From contig NZ_LT907844.1 of the NCBI RefSeq assembly GCF_900215505.1, positions 4,604,001 to 4,668,000 of the forward strand: a DNA stretch of 64,000 nt. Reading direction: 5' to 3'. This document shows, in pieces, positions 1 to 8,153 of this stretch; position 1 is the stretch's first letter, and every line of letters starts with the position of its first letter. The notes under the pieces are model-generated. The model made no database searches. It saw nothing but the letters and a program-made list of their open reading frames with translations, and was not told the origin of the DNA. This DNA comes from Cohaesibacter sp. ES.047 (lineage in GTDB: Bacteria; Pseudomonadota; Alphaproteobacteria; Rhizobiales; Cohaesibacteraceae). The position numbers were made by a program, and so were the translations under genes.

Positions 1-780
1 CTTGACAAGCCCCGGGGATATTCGCTCATCGGCAAGGACGAGACCCTGGCGTTCCTCAAGGACAAGCCCATTTCCATCATCTGGGGTGTTGGTGCGGTGT
101 CTCAAAGAAAGTTGGCTGATGACGGCTATCACACCATCGGACAGCTGCAACAAGCCGACGAAACCGAGCTGGCCAAACGCTTCGGCTCGCTTGGCCTTCG
201 TCTCGTCCGTCTCGCTCGTGGCGAGGACACACGCAAGGTATCCTCCCACTCCGAGACCAAGAGCATCAGCTCCGAGACCACCTTCAATCGCGATCTGAAA
301 AGCGCCGATGATCTGTTGCCGATTCTACGGCGCCTGTCCGAGAACACAGCAAAGCGCGCCAAAAAGCAGGGGCTCGCCGGTCGGACCATCACACTCAAGC
401 TCAAGAACCCGCAGTTTCGCTCCATCACCCGCAGCCGCTCTCTTCATGACCCGACACAGCTTGCGGATCGCATCTTCACCACGGGCAAGGACTTGCTGCT
501 CAAGGAGCTGAACAACGAGACAAGCTTCCGGCTTCTGGGCATCGGACTGTCAGAACTTGAACCCGATCTCCTTGCAGATCCGCCGGATCTGGTCGATGAG
601 AACGCCGGCAAACGCGCCAAGGCGGAAAAGGCGATGGACCGCCTCAGCGAAAAGTTCGGCGGCAAGATTGTCGAGCTGGGCTTGACACTGAAGGGGCATC
701 TCAATGCCCCGCGGCCCGGAAGCGATCAGGTTGAGATTCACTCAGCTCAAAAGCCCGACGAAGACAGTGGAATAGACTAA
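1..780 (+). CDS. dinB: DNA polymerase IV, C-terminal part (5' end outside window)
   Basis: Y-family translesion polymerase; these copy damaged DNA at low fidelity during the SOS response. The frame is open from base 1, so the palm domain with the catalytic acidic residues lies upstream. The visible 259 residues start at the end of the palm/thumb, with the helix-hairpin-helix stretch IIWGVGAVSQRKLADDGY and the ARGEDTRKV segment. They continue through the little-finger DNA-binding domain (SSHSETKSISSETTF, then the KLKNPQFRSITRS strand). The last 60 residues are hydrophilic and variable, as in many alphaproteobacterial DinB proteins. Family assignment is firm; activity cannot be judged from this part. 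Confidence 0.93.
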   Translation, partial: LDKPRGYSLIGKDETLAFLKDKPISIIWGVGAVSQRKLADDGYHTIGQLQQADETELAKRFGSLGLRLVRLARGEDTRKVSSHSETKSISSETTFNRDLKSADDLLPILRRLSENTAKRAKKQGLAGRTITLKLKNPQFRSITRSRSLHDPTQLADRIFTTGKDLLLKELNNETSFRLLGIGLSELEPDLLADPPDLVDENAGKRAKAEKAMDRLSEKFGGKIVELGLTLKGHLNAPRPGSDQVEIHSAQKPDEDSGID

Positions 781-785
781 CGCCT

Positions 786-1655
786 TTAGTCACAATCACT
801 TGCAGGGAAAAGCTCGAGTTCACTGATCTGAAAATCGAGCGCGTAGCCTTCAAAGCTGAACTGCATGTTGCCTGAGACACCATTGGCAAAAAGGGTGGTA
901 TTGACCTCATAGAGCGGGGTCATGTCCTCAGCCGAAGACGTGGACGGATAGTAGGCAAGCGTCACCGGCCACCCCTTAATGCCGACAAGAGCGGGATGAG
1001 GTACTTGTGCCGCGTCTTCAGCACCGGCTGCGACAAAAGGCGTGCCGATCGATGTCGAGACCTGAAAATACTCTCCCGGATCGTCCGCCCCGTCAAAGAC
1101 ATGGGCGGTAAAGACACGCTCTCCCGCCTCTGCGGCCGCGAGCAACTCTTTCATGTATGCTGCGGGAAACAGCACCGTTTCAGGCAGCTCGAATGCCATT
1201 TGCGAAGGTTGCGCCATACCGACCCTGATATGCCCGCCCTTTTTAACGGCAGCTCCGCGCTGCCTTAGCTGCGGTTGCTGATTTACAAGATGGCGCTTGA
1301 AGAAATCCAAGCCCTTCCCTTCGGGCTTCTCAAAGCTTGCCATCTGGATATCCTCAAGCGCGGTTGGCCCTTCGGACATCTCTGTCGATGTAACAAGCCG
1401 CTGGGTCGTGGCGTAGCCCTCACAGGCATTGCCTCTGAGCTCAAACACCATCCGACCATTGAGGGCAGCAACCGCTGCCGGCTTGGAAAGGGACATCGTC
1501 TCGTCGCCCAGATTGATGTCATAAATCACCCGGTAGGGTGCCAACGTCTGTTCGGCCTCATCGGCATGGACCAGACCAGTCCAACAACAGAGCAACAATC
1601 CAGCCGTTAAAACGATCCAGGATCGCGCAACAAGGGAAGCGAAAACGCTTTGCAT
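786..1655 (-). CDS. eipB: EipB/DUF1849 periplasmic cell-envelope integrity protein
   Basis: The sequence matches the EipB (DUF1849) family of Hyphomicrobiales, a periplasmic beta-spiral protein needed for envelope integrity in Brucella. From the ATG at 1655 the product has 289 residues and a signal peptide (basic start, then a hydrophobic core ending near GLVHA). The mature part opens with LAPYRVIYDINLGD. Two cysteines, in the GNACEGY segment and in the C-terminal SDCD, correspond to the conserved disulfide pair of the family. The frame stays open upstream to an ATG at 1745, but the start at 1655 puts the signal peptide in the usual place. It is convergent with dinB, 5 bases away. Confidence 0.85.
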   Translation of the reverse strand: MQSVFASLVARSWIVLTAGLLLCCWTGLVHADEAEQTLAPYRVIYDINLGDETMSLSKPAAVAALNGRMVFELRGNACEGYATTQRLVTSTEMSEGPTALEDIQMASFEKPEGKGLDFFKRHLVNQQPQLRQRGAAVKKGGHIRVGMAQPSQMAFELPETVLFPAAYMKELLAAAEAGERVFTAHVFDGADDPGEYFQVSTSIGTPFVAAGAEDAAQVPHPALVGIKGWPVTLAYYPSTSSAEDMTPLYEVNTTLFANGVSGNMQFSFEGYALDFQISELELFPASDCD

Positions 1656-1900
1656 CAAACCATGCCCAATCATCCAGAGGATCCCAAAGATCGTCTCGCA
1701 CCGCATCAGGAGGAAAAGATCGCGCCCATTATTCATGATCATCATGAGAATGCAATGGAGCCTTCACCCCCCATCTGTGAGAGTACCAATGTTTGACTGG
1801 CATTCTGCCGCATCCTTTCGTAAACCAGAGACAACGGCCACCGAGAGGGCACGCCACGCACAATCTTTGAACCTCAATTCAGTCTTGAAAGAAAGAAAAC

Positions 1901-2371
1901 ATGACCGGAACCATCGAAAGCAAACTCGCTGAACTGGGAATCACCCTGCCAGAAGCTGCAGCTCCTGCTGCCAACTATGTCCCCTTTGTCAAAAGCGGCA
2001 ATCAGCTGTTCATCTCTGGCCAGATTCCGATGACCGCGGACGGCATTCAGTTCAAGGGCAAGCTGGGTGACAGCATGACGGCTGAAGAAGGCGCAAAAGC
2101 TGCCAAGCTCTGCGCCATCAACCTTATCGCCCAGATGAAAGCTGCGACCGGTGATCTGGAAAAAGTCGCCCGCATGGTCAAACTCGTCGGGTTTGTCAAT
2201 TCCACTGGTGACTTCGGCGAACAGCCTGCCGTGATCAACGGCGCGTCCAATTTCATGGTCGAAGTGTTCGGCGACAAGGGCCGCCATGCCCGCTCAGCCG
2301 TCTCTGCCGCCTCCCTGCCCTTTGGTGTGGCTGTTGAGATCGAAGCCATTGTTGAGCTGACCGAAGACTGA
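1901..2371 (+). CDS. RidA/YjgF/UK114 family protein
   Basis: RidA-family proteins form trimers; the best known members hydrolyse reactive enamine/imine intermediates. The 156-residue protein has the FISGQIP segment near residue 40 and the C-terminal GRHARSAVSAASLPFGVAVEIEAI signature, which includes the arginine that binds the substrate carboxylate in active Rid proteins. It is longer at the N terminus than E. coli RidA (about 128 residues), as in the alphaproteobacterial subgroup that starts ESKLAELGITLP. The ATG follows a GAAAGAAA stretch. A glycerophosphodiesterase follows on the same strand. The substrate is not predictable. Confidence 0.88.
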   Translation: MTGTIESKLAELGITLPEAAAPAANYVPFVKSGNQLFISGQIPMTADGIQFKGKLGDSMTAEEGAKAAKLCAINLIAQMKAATGDLEKVARMVKLVGFVNSTGDFGEQPAVINGASNFMVEVFGDKGRHARSAVSAASLPFGVAVEIEAIVELTED

Positions 2372-2426
2372 TAGTTTGGGGGCCTGTTCCTTCATTTCTT
2401 TCGTCCCAACAGGCCCCTTTGCTCCC

Positions 2427-3188
2427 ATGAATCACAAAGACATTGCGTGGCTCACCGCCCGTCCTATCGCGCATCGCGGATTTCACAAAGCCAGCGACGG
2501 CATCATCGAGAATTGCACACAGGCGTTCGACGCCGCCATCGCACATAATTTTGCCATCGAACTCGACGTTCAGGTGACCGCCGATGGCAAGGCCGCTGTC
2601 TTTCATGACTATAGCCTCGAACGCCTGACCGAAGGCACTGGGCGGATAGACGAGAAAACGCTTGCCGACCTCGCAGAAGTCCCCTTCAAACAGACCTCCG
2701 ACCTGATCATGGATCTCAAGGCGCTTGTGGACCACATCGATGGCCGCGTGCCTCTGGTGATCGAACTCAAGCCTCCCAAGATTGAGGATGGCCGCCTCGA
2801 ACAAGCTGTTTGTGCTGCCCTTGAGGGCTATACCGGCAAGGCTGCTCTGATGTGCTTCTCACCTCAATCTGTGGCAAGGTTGAAATCGCTCACGGATCGC
2901 CCGCGCGGCATCCTGTCCCTTGATTACAGCAAGTCAAAAGCCGAAGAAGACTTGGGCAAAGCCGACCCCTACGCCCTCACCCACATGCTGCATGTGATGG
3001 AGACCGAGCCGGATTTCATCTCCTACAACGCCGCAGATCTGCCAATGCCCGGCGTTGATCTTCTCAAGGCGATTTACGATCTTCCCGTGATCTGCTGGAC
3101 CATAAAAAGCCCGGAGAGCCAAAAAAACGCTCTCCAGCATTGCGATCAGGTCACCTTCGAGGGTTATAATCCGGATAAAATGACCTAA
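2427..3188 (+). CDS. glycerophosphodiester phosphodiesterase family protein
   Basis: GDPD enzymes hydrolyse deacylated phospholipids (glycerophosphodiesters) to glycerol-3-phosphate and an alcohol. The protein shows the TIM-barrel family's N-terminal catalytic stretch AHRGFHKASDGIIENC, then AIELDVQVTADGKAAVFHDY with the metal-binding E/D and the second catalytic histidine. VIELKPPK is the third acidic strand. The start is taken at the ATG at 2427, giving 253 residues, because HRGF then falls near residue 13 as in cytosolic UgpQ-like members; there is no signal peptide. It lies 55 bases after the RidA gene and 38 bases before the next gene, so it may be co-transcribed with them. Confidence 0.88.
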   Translation: MNHKDIAWLTARPIAHRGFHKASDGIIENCTQAFDAAIAHNFAIELDVQVTADGKAAVFHDYSLERLTEGTGRIDEKTLADLAEVPFKQTSDLIMDLKALVDHIDGRVPLVIELKPPKIEDGRLEQAVCAALEGYTGKAALMCFSPQSVARLKSLTDRPRGILSLDYSKSKAEEDLGKADPYALTHMLHVMETEPDFISYNAADLPMPGVDLLKAIYDLPVICWTIKSPESQKNALQHCDQVTFEGYNPDKMT

Positions 3189-3226
3189 ATCTGATTTGAT
3201 AATCATTGCCACCCCAAAGGATACTC

Positions 3227-4420
3227 ATGGCCGAAGACTCCTCTGGCTATCAGCTGCATATTGTCCATTCCATGCGAGACATTGGGGACGAGGCATGGAC
3301 AGCATGCCTTGATGGCACATTGTCACCGCGCAAGGCCAACCCCTTCATGAGCTTTGCCTTTCTCGAAGCGCTCGAGCTTTCAGGCTGTGTCTCGGAGCAC
3401 ACCGGCTGGATGCCCCACCATCTGGTTTTGCGAGATGAAACCGACAGCGTTCTGGCGGTCCAGCCCCTCTATCTCAAGTCCCACAGTCAGGGCGAATATG
3501 TCTTCGATTATGGCTGGGCGGATGCGCTCGAACGCTCTGGCGGGCAATATTATCCCAAGCTCCTCAGCGCCGTCCCCTTCACCCCGGTCAACGCCCCCAA
3601 GGTACTGGCGCGTAAGGGCATCAACCGCGATGTGGCTGTCGCCGCGATGGCCAGCGGCATGCGCCAACTCTGTGAGCGTTACCCCATTTCCTCCGCTCAC
3701 TTGACCTTTCTGCCCGCAGATCAGAAGGAAAGCTTCGAAAAACAGGGCTTCCTTGTGCGCAGGGATCGTCAGTTCCACTGGGTCAACGAGGATTACGAAA
3801 GCTATGACGATTTCCTCGTCCAGCTTTCCTCGCGCAAACGCAAGAATATCAAGAAAGAGCGCAAGACCGCCCAGAGCCATGGCCTGACCATCCGCCACAA
3901 GACCGGCAGCGACATCACGGAAGAAGACTGGGACGCCTTCTACGACTTCTACATGGACACCGGCTCGCGCAAATGGGGCACCCCCTATCTCAAGCGGCAA
4001 TTCTTCTCGCTCATCGGTGAGCGCATCGCTGACAAGATCCTCTTGATGCTGGCCTACGACAATGAGACCCCCGTCGCAGGTGCGCTCAACCTGATTGGTG
4101 GTGATACGCTCTATGGCCGTTACTGGGGCACCACTGGTGACTATCCCTGTCTGCATTTCGAGCTTTGCTACCATCAGGCCATCGAATGGGCCATCGACCA
4201 TGGCCTCACATGCGTTGAGGCGGGTGCGCAAGGGGAGCACAAGCTAGCGCGCGGCTACGTGCCTCAGGCCACCTGGTCGGCCCACTGGATCGAGCATCCA
4301 GGCTTTAGGGAGGCCATCTCCGACTATCTGGAGCGGGAACGCGCAGCCGTTGCTGAAGAGCAGGAGTTTCTCACCGAGCTATCCCCATTCAAAAAGCCCG
4401 ATGGAGGGAACGGCGAATAG
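3227..4420 (+). CDS. GNAT-like N-acetyltransferase of the COG3146 / peptidogalycan family
   Basis: A 397-residue protein resembling the conserved bacterial family COG3146, which has a FemAB/GNAT-type fold. Recognisable stretches are NPFMSFAFLEALE near the N terminus, RKRKNIKKERK, the FYDFYMDTGSRKWGTPYL motif in the middle and the C-terminal EAGAQGEHKLARGY segment. The ATG at 3227 is preceded by AAAGG at a good distance; an upstream GTG-type start at 3206 lacks this. Family members are widespread in Alphaproteobacteria, but the acceptor is unknown to me. The gene sits between a phosphodiesterase and a HIT hydrolase on the same strand. Confidence 0.82.
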   Translation: MAEDSSGYQLHIVHSMRDIGDEAWTACLDGTLSPRKANPFMSFAFLEALELSGCVSEHTGWMPHHLVLRDETDSVLAVQPLYLKSHSQGEYVFDYGWADALERSGGQYYPKLLSAVPFTPVNAPKVLARKGINRDVAVAAMASGMRQLCERYPISSAHLTFLPADQKESFEKQGFLVRRDRQFHWVNEDYESYDDFLVQLSSRKRKNIKKERKTAQSHGLTIRHKTGSDITEEDWDAFYDFYMDTGSRKWGTPYLKRQFFSLIGERIADKILLMLAYDNETPVAGALNLIGGDTLYGRYWGTTGDYPCLHFELCYHQAIEWAIDHGLTCVEAGAQGEHKLARGYVPQATWSAHWIEHPGFREAISDYLERERAAVAEEQEFLTELSPFKKPDGGNGE

Positions 4421-4500
4421 ACCTTAACGCCAAGCCCTGATAGGCTCTCGCCAAACGAGCTGTCTCGCTTTTCAAGCCCAAGCAATGATGGAACCGGACA

Positions 4501-4959
4501 ATGACTGAACCTGCCACCGCACCTGCCACCGCGCCCGCCTATGACAATGAAAACATCTTCGCAAAGATCCTGCGTGGTGAAATCCCGAGCCACAAGGTCT
4601 ATGAAGACGAGGCGACCATCGCCATCATGGACATCATGCCGCGCGCCGACGGTCACACACTGGTCATTCCCAAGACCCCGTCACGCAATCTGCTTGATGT
4701 GGAACCCGCAGACCTTGGCGCTGTCATGGAAACGGCGCAAAAGATTGCTCGTGCCCACATGATTGCCTTTAACGCCGATGGCGTGACCGTCAATCAGTTC
4801 AACGAATCCGCTGGCGGTCAGGTAATCTTCCATCTCCACGTCCATGTCATCCCGCGCAAGGAAGGCGAGCCCCTTGGCCCGCACACCGGCGAGATGGCCG
4901 ACAACGATCTGCTGGCAAGCCACGCTGCGAAAATCCGCGAAGCACTGAAGTCGGTGTAG
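4501..4959 (+). CDS. HIT family nucleotide hydrolase/transferase (HinT-like)
   Basis: The histidine triad HLHVHVIPR sits near residue 110, and the N-terminal IFAKILRGEIPSHKVYEDE is the typical HinT strand. HinT-type proteins hydrolyse adenosine phosphoramidates through the middle histidine of the triad. The product has 152 residues, slightly longer than E. coli HinT because of an alanine/threonine-rich start. The ATG at 4501 has GGAACCGG in front of it. A rho-independent terminator lies about 30 bases after the stop codon, closing this run of plus-strand genes. Confidence 0.92.
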   Translation: MTEPATAPATAPAYDNENIFAKILRGEIPSHKVYEDEATIAIMDIMPRADGHTLVIPKTPSRNLLDVEPADLGAVMETAQKIARAHMIAFNADGVTVNQFNESAGGQVIFHLHVHVIPRKEGEPLGPHTGEMADNDLLASHAAKIREALKSV

Positions 4960-4989
4960 GCTCTGTTTTCTTGTAATCTGATGGATTGT

Positions 4990-5014
4990 AAAAGGCCCTT
5001 CCAAGGGCCTTTTT
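4990..5014. terminator. rho-independent terminator after the HIT gene
   Basis: A perfect GC-rich stem (AAAAGGCCCTT pairing with AAGGGCCTTTT around CC) is followed by a T-rich tract on the plus strand. Being nearly symmetrical, it can also end the convergent azlCD transcript, whose stop lies 17 bases downstream. Confidence 0.85.
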
Positions 5015-5030
5015 CTTTGGCGTCTAAGGC

Positions 5031-5402
5031 CTATCCGGAAAAGGTGACGCCAACCAGCAGGGACAGCCCGACAAGGCAGCCTCCCCCCAATGCGACCGCA
5101 AGAAGCAGATTGCGATAAAGGCCAAAATAGAGCCCGACCGCCATCCCGACAGCCACAAGCCGGATCCAGACAGGAATGTCGACAAGCGCACCGGTCGGAA
5201 ACAGAATGAGCCGCATGATCACGCCGGCCACAAGCGCATTGGCCACCGCACGGGCCAGCAGGATCCACTCACTGTCATCCCTCAGGCGACCGGCAAAACT
5301 CACCCCGAACCAGCGCCAGATATCCGTGGGCAGAGAACCCGCAAGAAGAATGAACAGAAAAGGCCACCAGGCAGCATCAAACGTATCGAACGTCAGGTTC
5401 AT
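5031..5402 (-). CDS. azlD: AzlD-family small subunit of branched-chain amino acid exporter
   Basis: A 123-residue hydrophobic protein with about four membrane segments, including PFLFILLAGSLPTDIWRWFGV and LVAVGMAVGLYFGLY. The LPTDIWRW and ARAVANALVAGVIMRL pattern is typical of AzlD (the small partner of AzlC, LIV-E/YgaH type). Its start overlaps the azlC stop by four bases, so the two are translationally coupled. Together they would form an inner-membrane exporter for branched-chain or similar amino acids. Confidence 0.87.
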   Translation of the reverse strand: MNLTFDTFDAAWWPFLFILLAGSLPTDIWRWFGVSFAGRLRDDSEWILLARAVANALVAGVIMRLILFPTGALVDIPVWIRLVAVGMAVGLYFGLYRNLLLAVALGGGCLVGLSLLVGVTFSG

Positions 5403-6157
5403 CTCCCTCGCCTCCTGATATATCCAATGACATAGGCCCCAACGCCACCCACGAGCCCCGTCGCCAGAAGGTCGACATCCGGAACGATCAGGGCAAAGAC
5501 AGGCCCAAGCCCAAACCCGAAGATCAGCGCAAGACGATCAGAAAGGTGATGGGCTGCGCTTGGCAGCGTCAGCATGAAATAAAGCGGCGTGGTGAGAAAC
5601 AGCGCAGCAGCCACCACCGAAGGCACCGCACCGGCAATGGCAAATCCAAGCCCGGTCACGCCCACATTGATCAGGCTGAGGCTTACCGAAAAGCCAGCGT
5701 AGTAGGCAACTCGGGCATACCGTGGCAATGAGGGCAACCGGCTCATCCCGAAAACCCATGCGGTGATGGCAGTCACGTGGGACAGTCCGTAAAGCTGCCA
5801 TTTCGGTGTCTTCTTGTCCCTTAGAACCGGCACCAGCGCGACCATCATCGGCATCATGCGCACGGATGCCAGCGTCACGGCAGCTGCGATCGTCAGCACC
5901 CCTGCCCCGGACGCAATGCCGCCAATGAGCACCACCGCACTTGGCAGCGCCCAGATGACCAGCGTCATGAACATGGCATGCACAAGCTCGATGCCACTCT
6001 CCCGCGCAAAGCCACCGAACCCGAGAAAGGAAAAAGTAAGCACCAGCGCCGGGGTTGAAAGCAGATTTCGCACCCCGCGCCCGTACCAGACAAGGGCAGA
6101 AAGCTGTTCCTCCGAAGCCCCTTCCGGCTCGAGACTGGGTGAAAGATTGCTGGTCAT
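5399..6157 (-). CDS. azlC: AzlC-family branched-chain amino acid exporter large subunit
   Basis: Large membrane subunit of the LIV-E/AzlCD exporter. Family hallmarks are LGFGGFARESGIELVHAMFMT near the N terminus and the helix-rich body LPSAVVLIGGIASGAG, MMPMMVALVPVLRDKKTPKWQ and LPSLPRYARVAYYAG. The ATG at 6157 gives about 252 residues; a GTG at 6196 in the same frame would add 13. Neither start has a strong ribosome-binding site. It is followed by azlD with a four-base overlap. Substrate specificity within the family varies. Confidence 0.87.
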   Translation of the reverse strand: MTSNLSPSLEPEGASEEQLSALVWYGRGVRNLLSTPALVLTFSFLGFGGFARESGIELVHAMFMTLVIWALPSAVVLIGGIASGAGVLTIAAAVTLASVRMMPMMVALVPVLRDKKTPKWQLYGLSHVTAITAWVFGMSRLPSLPRYARVAYYAGFSVSLSLINVGVTGLGFAIAGAVPSVVAAALFLTTPLYFMLTLPSAAHHLSDRLALIFGFGLGPVFALIVPDVDLLATGLVGGVGAYVIGYIRRRGR

Positions 6158-6266
6158 GAAATCATGTGTTTGTGGCAGGTTGCTACAACTTGGCACATCT
6201 GTTCAGAGCAGACAATAAGGCCAAGGTCAAAGAAACCGAGCAGCCCCATGGCGCAAAGACAATGGC

Positions 6267-7688
6267 TTACCAGCGCCAGAAATCATAGGTAAACAGGGCC
6301 AACCCTGAGAGAATTTCCAAGCGGCCCAAGATCATCTCGATTGCCAGCAGCCATTTGGCGAAATCGGGGAGCGAGGAGAAATTGCCCGCCGGGCCGATGA
6401 TGTCTCCAAGCCCCGGCCCGACATTGGCCACCGCAGTCGCTGAAGCAGAAATCGCCGTGACGAAATCAAGCCCCGTCGCCTGCAACAAAATGGCGAACAC
6501 GACGAAGGTTGCGAAGAAGAGAAACACCAGACAGAGCGTTGACGCCGCCATGGCATTGTCGACCACGCGCATGCCATAACGCGTCGGGACCGCTCGGTTG
6601 GGGTAAATCAGCTTGGCCGCAGCCTCCTTGATCACCAGCCAGGACACCACGAACCGAAACTGCTTCAGCCCGCCCGCGGTTGACCCCGAACAGCCGCCAA
6701 AGAAGGTCAGGACAAAGAAGAACACGCCGAATAGCGGCCCCCAGAGCTGATAGTCACCAGCGCCATAACCTGTTGTCGTAACGATGGAAATGACATCAAA
6801 CAGGCTGAGAACAAGATCCTCAACCCTGCCACCGGGTGCCAAGCCCTGCTTGAAGAAAAAGATGACCAGCGTTGCGAATATGACGCCGTATAAATAGAGC
6901 GAAATCTGCGGATCTTTTGGTCTGTCCGCCGAGAAAAAACGGATCATGTAAAGAAAAGGCATCCCGCCAAAGAACATGAACAAGGACGCCACCGAGAGGA
7001 TGCCAAGGCTGTTGAAGTGCCCCATCGAATTGTCCGATGTCGAATAGCCGCCGGTCGACAAGGTCGTCATCGCATGGTTGATGGCTTCAAAGAATGTCAT
7101 GCCAAGCAGGTAATAGGACAGCGCGCAGGCAAGGGTCAGCGTCGAGTAGACCAACGCAATCTTGGCAGCAAACTCGCGAATCCGCGGATAGGGATTGTCG
7201 CTCTGCTCAGACGATTCCAGAAAGAAGAGCCTTTGACCACCAGAGCCGATCATCGGCAGGATGGTCACACTGATGGCAACGATCCCCAAGCCGCCAATCC
7301 ATTGCATGAAGGACCGCCAGAACAAGAGCCCCGGCGCCATGGTATCCAGCCCGCTCAGAACAGTTGAGCCGGTCGTCGTCAGTCCCGAGACAGTTTCGAA
7401 GAAGGCATCGACAAAACTGAGATGAAGAGAGGAGAAATAGAGCGGCAGAGACGCAAACAGGCTGACCGAGATCCAGATGCCGTTGACGAACATGATGGAT
7501 TTGCGGATGGTCCACTCCCCTTCCTGCCCACGCATGGCCAGAAAAAGCGCAACACCAAACGCCACCGAGATGGCCCCTCCACCCACAAAGGTTTGCCAAT
7601 CTTCGTTGAAAATCGCCAGATCGATAATGGCAGGTACAAACATCAACCCGCCAAGAGCTGCAATCAGAATCCCAAGTGCCGAAAGCAC
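6267..7688 (-). CDS. trkH: TrkH/KtrB-family potassium uptake permease
   Basis: Potassium-translocating subunit of the Trk system; it normally works with the NAD-binding TrkA, which is not in this window. All four pore-loop regions are visible in order: TTGSTVLSGLDT, TLSTGGYSTSDNSMG, TTTGYGAGDYQLWG and AVANVGPGLGDI. The 473-residue length is normal. The GTG start at 7688 is supported by GAGGTGAGG just upstream; the protein then opens with a hydrophobic segment (LSALGILIAALGGLMFVPAI). It is a single-gene unit, 100 bases upstream of azlC on the same strand. Confidence 0.93.
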   Translation of the reverse strand: MLSALGILIAALGGLMFVPAIIDLAIFNEDWQTFVGGGAISVAFGVALFLAMRGQEGEWTIRKSIMFVNGIWISVSLFASLPLYFSSLHLSFVDAFFETVSGLTTTGSTVLSGLDTMAPGLLFWRSFMQWIGGLGIVAISVTILPMIGSGGQRLFFLESSEQSDNPYPRIREFAAKIALVYSTLTLACALSYYLLGMTFFEAINHAMTTLSTGGYSTSDNSMGHFNSLGILSVASLFMFFGGMPFLYMIRFFSADRPKDPQISLYLYGVIFATLVIFFFKQGLAPGGRVEDLVLSLFDVISIVTTTGYGAGDYQLWGPLFGVFFFVLTFFGGCSGSTAGGLKQFRFVVSWLVIKEAAAKLIYPNRAVPTRYGMRVVDNAMAASTLCLVFLFFATFVVFAILLQATGLDFVTAISASATAVANVGPGLGDIIGPAGNFSSLPDFAKWLLAIEMILGRLEILSGLALFTYDFWRW

Positions 7689-7854
7689 GGCCTCACCTCA
7701 TAGATAGCGTCTCGGATCATGAGACCACAGGATTCGGGGAATTTACGACCATTAAACTGCAAAATAAAGGGGGCGAACGAATAGGAGCCATGCAAGAGAC
7801 TGGATATCTTGCACCCTGACGAAACCGCCGCCCCTTGCGCAGCCGGGTATCCGA

Positions 7855-8103
7855 TCACTCGTCGCCATCAAAGAAGCGCTGATAAATCAATGTAATAAGA
7901 AGCATATAACCGGCGGCCAGCGTGAGAATATTCTTGACCAATTCACTCACGTCCGGCCGGCCTGTGTAAGGATCGATCAGCGAGCCGAAAATCCCGTTCG
8001 GGAAAGCGGCTCTCATCGTTGCACTCGCCCCCATCAGGGCCGCAATCGCAAAGGCAAAATACAGCAGAAGAAGGCGCAGCCATGGGGGTAGATTGGGAAA
8101 CAT
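7855..8103 (-). CDS. small two-segment membrane protein, function unknown
   Basis: An 82-residue ORF with two hydrophobic segments: LLLLYFAFAIAALMGASAT near residues 11-29 and a second around LAAGYMLLITLIYQRF, with a polar loop between. Codon use fits the surrounding genes. It lies directly downstream of the clpA terminator and has no convincing Shine-Dalgarno sequence before its ATG. It is probably a real gene but I do not recognise the family. Confidence 0.5.
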   Translation of the reverse strand: MFPNLPPWLRLLLLYFAFAIAALMGASATMRAAFPNGIFGSLIDPYTGRPDVSELVKNILTLAAGYMLLITLIYQRFFDGDE

Positions 8104-8110
8104 TGCAAAG

Positions 8111-8140
8111 CAAAACGCCGGGTGTTGGCCACCCGGCGCC
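8111..8140 (-). terminator. rho-independent terminator of clpA
   Basis: On the minus strand a stem of about ten pairs (GCGCCGGGTG against CACCCGGCGT, loop GCCAA) is followed by TTTTGCTTT. It begins 14 bases after the clpA stop codon. Confidence 0.85.
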
Positions 8141-8153
8141 TCTCATCTATTTC

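Noticed and set aside
3380-4240. 286-codon minus-strand ORF inside the GNAT-like gene
   Set aside because: Same reason: opposite of a recognised, motif-bearing gene.
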